A stretch of 53,830 bases of DNA from Lachnospiraceae bacterium UBA3711 (GTDB taxonomy: Bacteria > Bacillota > Clostridia > Lachnospirales > Lachnospiraceae). The notes under the pieces were generated by a model, which saw only the letters and a list, made by a program, of their open reading frames with translations, was not told where the DNA came from and did no database searches. Of this stretch, positions 23,024 through 32,185 are shown piece after piece. The number at the start of each line of letters is the position of its first letter. Position 1 is the first letter of the stretch. The stretch spans positions 1 through 53,830 of the forward strand of contig DFHY01000085.1 of NCBI GenBank assembly GCA_002371345.1. Reading direction: 5' to 3'. Made by a program: the position numbers and the translations under genes.

Positions 23024-23857
23024 ATGAAGCGGATATATAAGAAATTGCTTTTGATTACGGCGCTTCTGGTGGCTGTCGGGATGATGTTGGGGGCTGCCAA
23101 CGCGGCGCAGGCAAAGACTAAGAATCTCAAGACCAAGACCATCAAAGCAGGCAAGTCTGTCAATCTTAAGGTAAAGGGCAAGGCCGCCTGGGCTATCTCG
23201 AACAGCAAGGTTGCCCGGATGACTGTTTTAAGCGCGAGCAAGGCTAAGGTGACAGGCCTTCAGAAGGGTACGACGAAGATCACTGCTAAGGTCGGGAGCA
23301 CCAAGTACAAGGCTACGATCAAGGTCAAGGGAAGCGCGAAGGGTGCAAAAAACGAATCAAGCAACGCGGTAGAGTCACTCAGCAGCAGTCCTATTGCCGG
23401 TTCGATAGACTCGGCGTTCTACCTCAATACCGGTGCGGAGGTCATCGGACATTTTGACGACGCTTACGCCAACGACATTGTAGCGAGGACTAATTCCTAT
23501 CGGTCTTCGAATGGAGCCGGAAGCCTGGCGGGGAACGCGGTTCTGACGGAAGCCGCCAGGACGAGGGCCGCGGAGGCGGCAGTTCTGTTCAGCCATACCC
23601 GTCCTAACGGGCAGTCTTATTACACTGTAGGCGGAACGGCTGCGCAGGGATACAAGGATTCGGCGGTTTACGGCGAGAACCTCGCGTACGGTTACAGCAA
23701 CGCCGGCGAGACCATGGACGCGTGGATCGCGTCGACACAGGGCCACAGGGAGAACCTTGTCAGAGATACCTTTACCTCGATCGGTGTTGCGGTTCTCTGG
23801 GTGAAGCAGTCAGACGGAACCTATCTTGCATATATAGCGCAGGAATTCGGTTCATAA
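23024..23857 (+). CDS. Secreted Ig-like (BIG2) and CAP domain protein
   Basis: A 277-residue exported protein. Residues 1-30 are a Sec signal peptide (MKRIYKKLLLITALLVAVGM, cleavage near AANAAQA). Residues about 35-115 form a bacterial Ig-like group 2 domain (VNLKVKGKAAWAISNSKVAR, GLQKGTTKITAKVG). Residues about 150-277 form a CAP/SCP domain with NSYRSSNGAG, LFSHTRPNGQSYYT, GENLAYGYSN and GHRENLV. ATG 23024 has GGAGG five bases upstream. The upstream c-di-GMP riboswitch ties it to the motility-adhesion switch, consistent with a surface or matrix role. CAP domain activity is unknown. Confidence 0.9.
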   Translation: MKRIYKKLLLITALLVAVGMMLGAANAAQAKTKNLKTKTIKAGKSVNLKVKGKAAWAISNSKVARMTVLSASKAKVTGLQKGTTKITAKVGSTKYKATIKVKGSAKGAKNESSNAVESLSSSPIAGSIDSAFYLNTGAEVIGHFDDAYANDIVARTNSYRSSNGAGSLAGNAVLTEAARTRAAEAAVLFSHTRPNGQSYYTVGGTAAQGYKDSAVYGENLAYGYSNAGETMDAWIASTQGHRENLVRDTFTSIGVAVLWVKQSDGTYLAYIAQEFGS

Positions 23858-23935
23858 TATCTGCCGCGCGGAATAAATATCAGGCTGAGAATACAGGCTG
23901 GGCGACAGCCTTATGGGTGAGTGGTTTAATTATAA

Positions 23936-23963
23936 GGGCGCCGGAACTATGGTTCCGGCGCCC
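23936..23963. terminator. Bidirectional terminator hairpin
   Basis: A perfect 12-base stem, GGGCGCCGGAAC and GTTCCGGCGCCC, with a four-base loop sits between convergent genes. The flanks are AT-rich on both sides but lack a long T-run. Confidence 0.75.
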
Positions 23964-23981
23964 TCATATTTCAATCGCCAT

Positions 23982-24284
23982 TCAGATCATCTCGCGAATG
24001 TGTTCAACACCCATGTTCAGAATCATCTCAACGTGTTCGTCGTCAAGAGAGTAGTAGATAGTCTTGCCGTCACGGCGGGACTTTACCAGCTTGGACGCCT
24101 TGAGAGTACTCAGCTGGTGTGAAATGGCGCTCTGTGTCATGGCGAGCTCATTTGAGATCTCACTGACGCAGCATTCATGTTCGAGCAGCACATAGAGGAT
24201 GCGGATCCTTGTTCTGTCGCCGAACATTTTATAGAGCTCACTGAGCTTTCCGAGCATTTCATCAGACAGTTTTCCGGTAAGCAT
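23982..24284 (-). CDS. ArsR/SmtB-family metal-responsive repressor
   Basis: A 100-residue winged-helix repressor. The recognition helix is MTQSAISHQLSTLKASKLV. The C-terminal helix holds D-x-H-x10-H-x2-E (DEHVEMILNMGVEHIRE), the complete alpha-5 zinc site of SmtB/CzrA-type sensors. Two adjacent Cys (HECCVSEIS) lie in the alpha-3 region. Zinc or a similar divalent metal is the probable inducer. The start is at 24284 with GGAGG five bases upstream, and the longer frame is rejected. No metal transporter is adjacent, so its target may be itself or distant genes. Confidence 0.88.
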   Translation of the reverse strand: MLTGKLSDEMLGKLSELYKMFGDRTRIRILYVLLEHECCVSEISNELAMTQSAISHQLSTLKASKLVKSRRDGKTIYYSLDDEHVEMILNMGVEHIREMI

Positions 24285-24309
24285 GTCTGCCTCCTTCCTT
24301 GCTTCCACA

Positions 24310-24339
24310 ATAGTACCAAAACGTTAATCTTCCGGTCAA
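24310..24339 (-). promoter_or_regulatory. Promoter of the arsR-type gene
   Basis: Minus-strand TTGACC (24334-24339) and TACTAT (24310-24315) are 18 bases apart. A small palindrome, CTGAC-AG-GTCAG, lies just upstream (24348-24359), between this and the murE promoter. Confidence 0.5.
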
Positions 24340-24368
24340 GCGTCATCCTGACAGGTCAGAATCACGGC

Positions 24369-24397
24369 TTGAGTACAAAATGACGGAATGGTATAAT
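24369..24397 (+). promoter_or_regulatory. Promoter of the murE operon
   Basis: TTGAGT (24369-24374), 17 bases and a consensus TATAAT (24392-24397), about 48 bases before the murE start codon. It is the best candidate promoter for the housekeeping cluster that follows. Confidence 0.7.
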
Positions 24398-24444
24398 TCA
24401 CTTATTGCTATATTATCTTGTAATGTATAGAAGGGAGCCGCCGG

Positions 24445-25914
24445 ATGACACTGACACAGCTTCTTGAGAAGGTTGACTACAAAGTATTGCAGGGCAGCAC
24501 GGATATTGAGATTAGCGAGATCGTCAATGATTCGCGGAAGGTGAAGGCCGGCTGTGTGTTTCCATGCATACGGGGCGTTTCATTTGACGGACACAGGTTT
24601 GCGGCCGAGGTTGCCGGGAAGGGCGCCGCGGCTATTGTGGCGCAGGAGAAGGTGGATGTCCCGGAGCATGTGACGCTTGTTGTTGTTGATGATACAAGAG
24701 TTGCCATGGCCCGTATGGCTGCGGCATGGTTCGGATATCCGGCGCAGAAGCTGAAGACTATAGGTATCACAGGTACCAAGGGAAAGACTACGACTACCTA
24801 CATGGTGAAAGGGATGCTTGAGAGGGCGGGCATCCGTACCGGTCTGATCGGAACCATAGAGACATTGATCGGGGATACAAGAATCCCCAGCGCCAACACT
24901 ACTCCGGAGTCGCTTGTACTTCAGGAGTACCTGGCAGAGATGGTTAAGGCCGGGTGCAGGGCTGTAGTGATGGAAGTCAGCTCACAGGCTCTGATGATGC
25001 ACAGAGTCGAGGGCATCACATTTGATATCGGTGTATTCACGAATATTTCCGCCGACCATATCGGACCGGGAGAACATTCTTCTTTTGAGAATTACATGGA
25101 GTGTAAGAGCCGCCTGTTCAGAATGTGCAGAGTGGGAATCTTCAACGGTGATGATATTCATCTTGGCAGGATCATGGAAGGACACACCTGCGAGTGTGAA
25201 ACTTATGGTCTCAGGAAGTCGGATGATCTGTACGCTGAAAACATCAGCCTGATATCACGGCCGGGATATCTGGGAACAGGGTTTGACGTGAGAGGGGATC
25301 TGTCATTCCACGCCGAGACGGATATACCGGGGAAGTTCTCCGTATACAACGCCCTGTGCGCAATCGCTGTCTGCAGGCATTTCGGCGTTGAAAAAGACGA
25401 ACTGAAAAGCGCGCTGGCCGAAGTCAGGGTCAGGGGGCGCGTGGAGATGGTCAAGGTCAGCGATGAGTTCACTTTCCTGATTGACTATGCTCATAACGCG
25501 ATGGCTCTGGAGAGTATCCTGACTACGCTGAGAGAGTACCACCCTGCCAGACTGATTTCCGTATTCGGATGCGGAGGAAACCGGGCCAGAAGCAGGCGGT
25601 ATGAGATGGGCGAGGTGTCCGGAAGATGCGCTGATTTTACGATAATAACCTCAGACAATCCCAGATATGAGAATCCGGAAGCAATAATGGATGACATAGA
25701 GAAGGGCATCCGGAAGACCAGCGGAAAGTATATCCGCATCAAGGACCGCAAGGAGGCGGTCAGGGAGGCGATCCGCAGGGGCAGAAGAGGGGATGTCATA
25801 GTTCTTGCAGGCAAGGGACATGAGGATTATCAGGAGATCTGCGGAAAGAAATACCCGATGGATGAGAGGGTTCTGATAGCAGAGGTCCTGCAGGAAGAGA
25901 AGAAGGAGAGCTGA
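24445..25914 (+). CDS. murE: UDP-N-acetylmuramoyl-tripeptide synthetase (MurE)
   Basis: A 489-residue Mur ligase adding the third amino acid of the peptidoglycan stem. The ATP-binding loop is GITGTKGKTTTTYM. The central domain holds NTTPES and the HRVEG block. The C-terminal domain contains TSDNPRYENP, and the DNPR motif indicates meso-diaminopimelate as substrate. The length fits the family. It begins the housekeeping cluster, with priA nine bases downstream. The ribosome binding site is AAGGGAG. Confidence 0.96.
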   Translation: MTLTQLLEKVDYKVLQGSTDIEISEIVNDSRKVKAGCVFPCIRGVSFDGHRFAAEVAGKGAAAIVAQEKVDVPEHVTLVVVDDTRVAMARMAAAWFGYPAQKLKTIGITGTKGKTTTTYMVKGMLERAGIRTGLIGTIETLIGDTRIPSANTTPESLVLQEYLAEMVKAGCRAVVMEVSSQALMMHRVEGITFDIGVFTNISADHIGPGEHSSFENYMECKSRLFRMCRVGIFNGDDIHLGRIMEGHTCECETYGLRKSDDLYAENISLISRPGYLGTGFDVRGDLSFHAETDIPGKFSVYNALCAIAVCRHFGVEKDELKSALAEVRVRGRVEMVKVSDEFTFLIDYAHNAMALESILTTLREYHPARLISVFGCGGNRARSRRYEMGEVSGRCADFTIITSDNPRYENPEAIMDDIEKGIRKTSGKYIRIKDRKEAVREAIRRGRRGDVIVLAGKGHEDYQEICGKKYPMDERVLIAEVLQEEKKES

Positions 25915-25923
25915 CCGGTATCT

Positions 25924-28143
25924 ATGCGTTACGCGGATGTGGCAGTGGATATTACGGCGAAGGCGCTGGACAGGCCGTTCCAGTACGGGATCCCCGCGGA
26001 GCTCGAGAATGAGGTTGAGGAGGGGGTCGTTGTTGAGGCCCCATTTGGAAACGGGAACCGTATTATCCGGGGATATGTCCTGTCCGTGACCGACAGTCCC
26101 AGGATAGCCGCTGATAAGATCAAGAATATCACAGCTGTTGTTACCCGTCTGTCTGATGAGGAGCAGCGGCTCACTGCCCTGGCGGTGTGGATCCGTGACC
26201 GGTACGGATCTTCGCTCGCTGCGGCTCTCCGCACAGTACTGCCCGCGAGGAAGAAGACAGCCGCCAGACAGAAGAGGGTTGTCTGCCTGGCCGTACCGCG
26301 CGATGAGGCGGAGCGTGAGCTGGACGTGATGAGGTCACATCATCAGAGCGCAAGAGTGCGGCTTATGGAGGCGCTGATCCAGGAGGAACGGCTGCCGTAT
26401 GAGGTGTGCACCGGCAAGCTCCACGTGACGGCGGCCGTTATCCGTGCCCTTGTTCAGAAGCAGCTCATACGGATCGAGCGCACGAGGGTTTTCAGAAATC
26501 CGGCTCCGGACGAGGCGTTTTCCCACAGGAGTGTCGAGCTCAATGAAGAGCAGAGAAGAGCGGCGGACTGTATACTGAAAGCGATGGAGAGTAAGCCGGA
26601 CTGCCGGTTCCTGATACAGGGAGTTACCGGCAGCGGCAAGACCGAGGTCTACATGGAGCTTATAGCCCATGTGGTCGATAAGGGAAAGCAGGCGATTGTC
26701 CTTATCCCCGAGATCGCGCTGACATATCAGACGCTTATGCGTTTCTACCACCGATTCGACGGCAGAGTGTCAGTGATTCACTCAAGGATGAGCGCGGGAG
26801 AGAAGCAGGACCAGTTTGACCGAGCCGCACAGGGCGACCTGGATGTTATGATCGGTCCAAGATCCGCTCTGTTTACGCCATTTCCGAATCTGGGAATCAT
26901 CGTTATCGATGAGGAGCATGAGGAGAGCTACAGGAGCGAGCAGTCGCCAAGATACCATGCGCGTGAAGTCGCTTTCAGGAGGGGAACGCTGGAGGGGGCC
27001 TGTGTGGTTCTGGGATCCGCGACTCCGTCGATGGAAGCGTCATATGCTGCCAGAAACGGCGGCATAGGCATGATACGTCTGGATAAGAGGGCGGGGGATT
27101 CAGTTCTTCCGGAGACCAGGATCGTGGATCTTCGAGGCGGAACGCTGGCTTCGGGAAGCCTTATTCTGAGCGGAGAGCTTCAGGACGCCATGCGCTCGGC
27201 TCTTGACAGGAGAGAGCAGATCATGCTCTTTCTCAACAGACGGGGCTACTCGGGATCGGTTATATGCTCTTCCTGCGGACATGCGATGCGCTGCCCGCAC
27301 TGTGATGTCTCGCTGACTCTTCACCGTGACGGAAAGCTTGTATGCCACTATTGCGGCTACACTGAGGATATGCCGGGCAAGTGCCCTGAGTGTGGGAGCG
27401 GTTATCTGAGAACGTTCCGCTTCGGCACCGAGCAGGTGGAGTCAACGGTGAAGCAGATGTTCCCGGATGCGAGGGTTCTCAGGCTTGACCGCGATACCGC
27501 GTCCGGAAAGGACGGAGAGCTGAAGGTACTGTCGGCATTTGCGGGGCATGAGGCGGATATCCTGATCGGGACACAGATGATCGTCAAGGGACATGACTTT
27601 CCTGATGTGACTCTGATGGGAATACTGATGGCGGATCTTTCCCTGAATGTTCCGGACTACCGCGCCGGAGAACGCACATTTCAGCTGCTGACACAGGCGG
27701 CGGGGCGCGCGGGGAGATCGGGGACAGGCGGACTCGTGATGATACAGACATATATGCCTGAGCATTATGCCGTAAAATGCGCTGCCGCTCAGGATTATGA
27801 CGCGTTCTATGAGCAGGAGATGGAGTTCAGGAGGGATTCAGGCTATCCGCCGTCAGGAAGCCTGACCGCTGTGCATATGAGCTGCCCGGACAAGGAACAT
27901 CTGGATCTCGCGGGAAACTATGTGAGAAAGTTCCTGCAGAGGGTGATCCGGGACGCTCCTGTCGCGATACTCGGGCCGACAGATGAGCCGGTTGCCAGAA
28001 TCGCGGATGTGTGGCGGACGGCACTGTATCTTAAAGGCGGCGACGGCGCGTATCTTCGGCGTATACGCGGATGGCTGGAGAAGTATATAGAGATAAACGA
28101 GGGGTTCTCAAATATTGAGATCACCTATGAGACAACTATATAG
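25924..28143 (+). CDS. priA: Primosomal protein N' (PriA helicase)
   Basis: A 739-residue replication-restart helicase. An N-terminal DNA-binding domain (residues 1-105, YADVAVDITAKALDRPFQYGIP) is followed by the helicase core with Walker A GVTGSGKTEVYM, the DEEH box in VIDEEHEESY, and the eight-cysteine zinc-binding domain (CSSCGHAMRCPHC, CHYCGY, CPECGS). QAAGRAGRSG is motif VI. It reloads the replication fork at stalled sites. Confidence 0.97.
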   Translation: MRYADVAVDITAKALDRPFQYGIPAELENEVEEGVVVEAPFGNGNRIIRGYVLSVTDSPRIAADKIKNITAVVTRLSDEEQRLTALAVWIRDRYGSSLAAALRTVLPARKKTAARQKRVVCLAVPRDEAERELDVMRSHHQSARVRLMEALIQEERLPYEVCTGKLHVTAAVIRALVQKQLIRIERTRVFRNPAPDEAFSHRSVELNEEQRRAADCILKAMESKPDCRFLIQGVTGSGKTEVYMELIAHVVDKGKQAIVLIPEIALTYQTLMRFYHRFDGRVSVIHSRMSAGEKQDQFDRAAQGDLDVMIGPRSALFTPFPNLGIIVIDEEHEESYRSEQSPRYHAREVAFRRGTLEGACVVLGSATPSMEASYAARNGGIGMIRLDKRAGDSVLPETRIVDLRGGTLASGSLILSGELQDAMRSALDRREQIMLFLNRRGYSGSVICSSCGHAMRCPHCDVSLTLHRDGKLVCHYCGYTEDMPGKCPECGSGYLRTFRFGTEQVESTVKQMFPDARVLRLDRDTASGKDGELKVLSAFAGHEADILIGTQMIVKGHDFPDVTLMGILMADLSLNVPDYRAGERTFQLLTQAAGRAGRSGTGGLVMIQTYMPEHYAVKCAAAQDYDAFYEQEMEFRRDSGYPPSGSLTAVHMSCPDKEHLDLAGNYVRKFLQRVIRDAPVAILGPTDEPVARIADVWRTALYLKGGDGAYLRRIRGWLEKYIEINEGFSNIEITYETTI

Positions 28144-28163
28144 AATCATTCGGAGGCTTTCAT

Positions 28164-28652
28164 ATGGCATTGAGGAAGATAAGAGAACTTGGAGATGAGA
28201 TCCTGACGAAGAAGTGCAGAGAGGTTAAGGAGATGACTCCGCGGCTGAAGGAGCTTGTGGGGGACATGCTTGATACGATGTATGACGCTGAAGGAGTGGG
28301 ACTTGCCGCGCCGCAGGTCGGGGTTCTGAAGAGAATCGTTGTGATCGACATCGGGGACGGTCCGATAGTTCTCGTCAATCCGAGAGTTGTATCTGAGGAC
28401 GGGGAGCAGGAGGGAAATGAAGGATGCCTGTCTGTTCCCGGGAAGGCCGGCATTGTCATACGCCCGAATCATGTTGTGGTTGAGGGCTTTGACGGCGATA
28501 TGAACCCGGTCACAGTGGAAGGAGAGGAACTGCTTGCCCGCGCGCTGTGCCATGAGCTGGATCATCTGGACGGTATCATGTACACTACGAAGGTTCAGGG
28601 AGAGCTGTACGATACCTTGCCGGATGAGGATGACGGCGTGGAGGAAGAGTAA
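28164..28652 (+). CDS. def: Peptide deformylase
   Basis: A 162-residue metalloenzyme removing formyl groups from new proteins. All three motifs are present: GVGLAAPQVG, EGCLSVPG and HELDHLDG, the Cys and two His binding the metal. The C-terminal acidic tail is unremarkable. Its stop shares a base with the fmt start (TAATG), so the deformylase and the formyltransferase are translationally coupled. Confidence 0.97.
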   Translation: MALRKIRELGDEILTKKCREVKEMTPRLKELVGDMLDTMYDAEGVGLAAPQVGVLKRIVVIDIGDGPIVLVNPRVVSEDGEQEGNEGCLSVPGKAGIVIRPNHVVVEGFDGDMNPVTVEGEELLARALCHELDHLDGIMYTTKVQGELYDTLPDEDDGVEEE

Positions 28653-29641
28653 TGGCTTCTGTAGTCTTTATGGGGACGCCGGATTTTGCCGCCGGCATAC
28701 TGCGGTCGCTGATCGGATCCGGACATGAGGTTAAGGCGGTTTTCACACAGCCCGACAGGCCGAAGGGACGCAGGGGAGAGCTGCAGATGCCGCCTGTCAA
28801 GGCGCTGGCGCTTGAGAACGGCATCGCTGTATATCAGCCGGAGAAGATCCGCTTTCCCGAAAACGTGCAGCTGATAGAGAACATTAAGCCTGATTTCATC
28901 GTAGCCGCGGCGTTCGGACAGATAATACCGCAGGCCATACTGGATATCCCGCAGTACGGCTGTCTGAATGTGCACGCGTCCCTTCTTCCGAGGTGGCGGG
29001 GCGCGGCCCCGATACAGTGGTCGATCCTGTCAGGGGACAGGGTGACGGGAGTCACGATCATGCGCATGAACGCCGGGCTGGATACCGGCGATATGATCCT
29101 GAAGGAGGAGATTCCGATACTCGATGACGAGACGGGAGAGAGCCTCTTTGAAAAGCTGATGCACTCGGGTGAGAAGCTTCTTCCAGAAGCCATGGAGCAG
29201 ATACTGGCAGGAAGCGCGGTGTACACAGAACAGCCCGCGGAGAGTCCGACTCCTTATGCCAGGATGCTGACCAGGCAGTCAGGACTCATAGACTGGCATG
29301 AGAGCGCCGCTTCAATTGAACGCCTCGTGCGCGCTATGTATTCATGGCCGGGAACATTTTCATACCTGAACGGGAAGATGCTGAAGATCCTGCGCTCCGG
29401 GGTGGCCGAACCTGACATGGAGAAGGAACTCATGTCGGCCATATCCGCCGAACACGGCGCGGCAAGGCCGGGAGAGATAGTAAGGGCGCAGAAGGATGAC
29501 TTCATAGTTCAGACAGGAAACGGCCTGCTGAGACTTCTGGAGGTTCAGCCTGAAGGAAAGAAGAGGATGGCGGCAGACGCCTTCCTCCGCGGGTATCATC
29601 TTAAAGAGGGAGACGTTCTCTCGGAAGAGCGGCAGGTATAG
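28652..29641 (+). CDS. fmt: Methionyl-tRNA formyltransferase
   Basis: A 329-residue enzyme formylating initiator Met-tRNA. Signatures are VFMGTPDFA at the N-terminus, the folate/catalytic region LNVHASLLPRWRGAAPIQWSI with His-x-Ser, and MRMNAGLDTGDMI. The C-terminal OB-fold domain begins near residue 210. The gene is followed by a 72-base gap; a zinc metallopeptidase gene often found here in related genomes is absent. Confidence 0.97.
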   Translation: MASVVFMGTPDFAAGILRSLIGSGHEVKAVFTQPDRPKGRRGELQMPPVKALALENGIAVYQPEKIRFPENVQLIENIKPDFIVAAAFGQIIPQAILDIPQYGCLNVHASLLPRWRGAAPIQWSILSGDRVTGVTIMRMNAGLDTGDMILKEEIPILDDETGESLFEKLMHSGEKLLPEAMEQILAGSAVYTEQPAESPTPYARMLTRQSGLIDWHESAASIERLVRAMYSWPGTFSYLNGKMLKILRSGVAEPDMEKELMSAISAEHGAARPGEIVRAQKDDFIVQTGNGLLRLLEVQPEGKKRMAADAFLRGYHLKEGDVLSEERQV

Positions 29642-29713
29642 GCATAAACGCCGGAGTGCTTTGCGCGCCGCGTGCGGCAGGAGAGTCTGGCGCGTTTCTG
29701 AATGGGGCAGGAT

Positions 29714-31072
29714 ATGACAGGGACAGTGAATCTGAGAGAGGTTGTTCTGGGCATCCTTATGGAGGTCACGGAGGGAGAGGCATACAGCCACATCGCTCTG
29801 CGTGACACTCTGGAGAAGTACCAGTATCTGCCGAAGCGCGACAGGGCATTTCTATCCCGTGTGACGGAGGGGACGCTGGAGAATCTGATCCAGATCGACT
29901 ATATAATTGAATGCTTTTCCAAGGTACCTATCCATAATATGAAGCCGCTGATCAGGAATCTCCTGCGCATGAGCATCTACCAGCTGAAATATATGGACAG
30001 CGTGCCGGACAGCGCGGTAGTGAATGAGGCGGTACGGCTTGCTCAGAAGCGCGGCTTCTACAACCTCAAGGGATTTGTGAACGGAGTCCTGAGGGCAGCC
30101 GCCAGGGGAATGGATGACATCGCGTATCCGTCGGCTTCCGAGGATCCGGTTGAATACCTGTCGGTATGCTACTCAATGCCGCAGTGGATACTGCGAAAGT
30201 GGCTTGAGCAGTTCTCCTTTGAGGAGGTTGAAAAGGTATGTGATTCATTCAGCGAGGATAAGCCTGTCACGGTAAGGCTCAGGACGGAGCATGTATCGCG
30301 GGAGGAGATCATCGCTTCTCTGACGGATGAGGGCTGTGATGTAACGCAGCATCCGTATCTTGACTACGCGGTCCGGATCTCGGGGTACAATTATCTGCAG
30401 GCTCTTACCGCGTTCCGCCAGGGGTGGATATACGTTCAGGATGTGAGCTCCATGCTGGCATCGGAGATCGCCGCACCGAACTGGGGAGACTACTGCATCG
30501 ACGTATGCGCCGCGCCGGGCGGAAAGAGTACGCACCTGGCGGATAAGCTCAAGGGAAGCGGTTACGTGGAGGCAAGAGATAAGAGCGAGGACAAGGTTGA
30601 GATGATGCAGGAGAATATCGAACGTCTCCGCATCATCAACATGGTGGCCGCCCTGCGTGACGCGACGGTATTTGATCAGGATTCATTTCACAAGGCGGAT
30701 ATAGTCCTGTGTGATGTTCCATGTTCGGGACTCGGAGTGATCGGAAAAAAGCAGGATATCCGCTACAGAATGAACCCGACAAGGCAGGAGGAGCTGATCC
30801 GTATACAGAGGAGGATCCTGTCGGTATCGCAGAACTACGTGAAGCCCGGCGGCGTCCTCATATATTCCACCTGTACCATAGGCGCTGATGAGAATCAGAT
30901 GAACCTGAAGTACTTTCTTGACAATTATCCGTTCCATCTGGAATCAATAGATCCGTATATTCCGGAAGTGCTTCGGTCAAGGACCAGCGCGGGCGGATAT
31001 CTGCAGCTGCTTCCCGGCATCCATGAGACGGACGGATTCTTCCTCGCGAGGCTGAAGAGAAACGATGAGTGA
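29714..31072 (+). CDS. rsmB: 16S rRNA (cytosine-967-C5)-methyltransferase
   Basis: A 452-residue RNA methyltransferase. The N-terminal NusB-like domain spans residues 1-140. The methyltransferase domain has the SAM motif VCAAPGGKSTHLA, DVPCSGLGVI and the catalytic Cys in YSTCTI. ATG 29714 is chosen over 29702 because GGCAGGAT precedes it. It overlaps rlmN by eight bases. Confidence 0.93.
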   Translation: MTGTVNLREVVLGILMEVTEGEAYSHIALRDTLEKYQYLPKRDRAFLSRVTEGTLENLIQIDYIIECFSKVPIHNMKPLIRNLLRMSIYQLKYMDSVPDSAVVNEAVRLAQKRGFYNLKGFVNGVLRAAARGMDDIAYPSASEDPVEYLSVCYSMPQWILRKWLEQFSFEEVEKVCDSFSEDKPVTVRLRTEHVSREEIIASLTDEGCDVTQHPYLDYAVRISGYNYLQALTAFRQGWIYVQDVSSMLASEIAAPNWGDYCIDVCAAPGGKSTHLADKLKGSGYVEARDKSEDKVEMMQENIERLRIINMVAALRDATVFDQDSFHKADIVLCDVPCSGLGVIGKKQDIRYRMNPTRQEELIRIQRRILSVSQNYVKPGGVLIYSTCTIGADENQMNLKYFLDNYPFHLESIDPYIPEVLRSRTSAGGYLQLLPGIHETDGFFLARLKRNDE

Positions 31073-32156
31073 GATACCACAGACGGCATCATATGATGTA
31101 AAGGTCAAAGGCCCTGAAGCCGGGGATGATATTCTGGCTATGTCATGCGATGAGATTGCCCGGGTGATGGAGGAGTCCGGACAAAAGAGATTCCGCGGCA
31201 GGCAGATATATGAATGGCTGCACATACGCCATGCGGGGTCATTTGACGATATGACGAATCTTCCGAAGGCACTCAGGCAGGAGCTGGCCGGGCGCTTCCA
31301 TATCCCTGCTCTCAGGGAGGAGGAGGTTCTAACATCCAGGATCGACGGAACCAGGAAGTTCCTGTTCGCCCTTGATGACGGAAATGTGATCGAGTCAGTT
31401 CTCATGAGATACAGCTACGGGCTGACGGCGTGCATATCATCACAGGCAGGCTGCCGGATGGGATGCAGGTTCTGCGCCTCAACTATAGGCGGAAGAGTCA
31501 GGGACCTGAGCGCGGGAGAGATGATCCGCCAGGTGACAAGGATGTCAGAGGCTGCCGGGGAGAGGATCGGCCATGTGGTGATCATGGGGAGCGGAGAGCC
31601 CCTGGACAATTATGACAATCTGGTGCGGTTTCTCCGGATCATGGGAGACCCTGAGGGAGAGTGCCTGAGCCTCAGGGACATCACGGTAAGTACCTGCGGG
31701 ATCGTGCCTGATATATACCGGCTGGCCGGGGAGGGCCTTCCTGTAACGCTGGCTCTGTCGCTACACGCTCCGAGCCAGGAGAAGAGGGAAAGGCTCATGC
31801 CGATCGCGAAGAAGTACCCGCTCGGGGAAGTCATGGAAGCGATGAAGGCATATTATGAGAAGACCGGGCGCAGGATTACCTTCGAGTACAGCTGTGTCGA
31901 TGGTGAGAATACGTCGCCGCGTGACGCTGCAATGCTGGCGGATCTGGTGCGGGGGATGAACTGCCACATCAATCTGATACCGGTCAATCCGGTTGAAGAG
32001 AGACCATACAGAAGACCGGAGAGGCCGAGGATAGAGGCGTTTCGCGGAATGCTTGAAAAAAGAGGAATTTCTGTTACTATTAGGAGAGAAATGGGACGGG
32101 ATATCAACGGTGCCTGCGGCCAGCTGCGGCACAGGTATCTGGATGGAAGACTTTGA
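31065..32156 (+). CDS. rlmN: Dual-specificity RNA methyltransferase RlmN
   Basis: A 363-residue radical SAM enzyme methylating A2503 of 23S rRNA and A37 of some tRNAs. The cluster motif is CRMGCRFCAST (C-x3-C-x2-C), and the GSGEPLDNYDN and SLHAP motifs follow. The conserved family start (RFRGRQIYEWLH) begins about residue 45. The first 25 residues are an extension encoded in part by a dispersed repeat (31095-31124). An internal ATG at 31140 (MSCDEIARVM) would give the usual length but has no close ribosome binding site, so the true start is uncertain. Confidence 0.93.
   Translation: MSEIPQTASYDVKVKGPEAGDDILAMSCDEIARVMEESGQKRFRGRQIYEWLHIRHAGSFDDMTNLPKALRQELAGRFHIPALREEEVLTSRIDGTRKFLFALDDGNVIESVLMRYSYGLTACISSQAGCRMGCRFCASTIGGRVRDLSAGEMIRQVTRMSEAAGERIGHVVIMGSGEPLDNYDNLVRFLRIMGDPEGECLSLRDITVSTCGIVPDIYRLAGEGLPVTLALSLHAPSQEKRERLMPIAKKYPLGEVMEAMKAYYEKTGRRITFEYSCVDGENTSPRDAAMLADLVRGMNCHINLIPVNPVEERPYRRPERPRIEAFRGMLEKRGISVTIRREMGRDINGACGQLRHRYLDGRL
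31095..31124 (+). repeat. Dispersed repeat copy inside the 5' end of rlmN
   Basis: Matches the 9275-9305 copy with one difference over 30 bases (core GCCCTGAAGCCGGGG). It encodes DVKVKGPEAGD, part of an N-terminal extension not expected in RlmN. Confidence 0.6.
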
Positions 32157-32185
32157 CAGGTCAGACTGGTTTAGAGGGAAGATGC

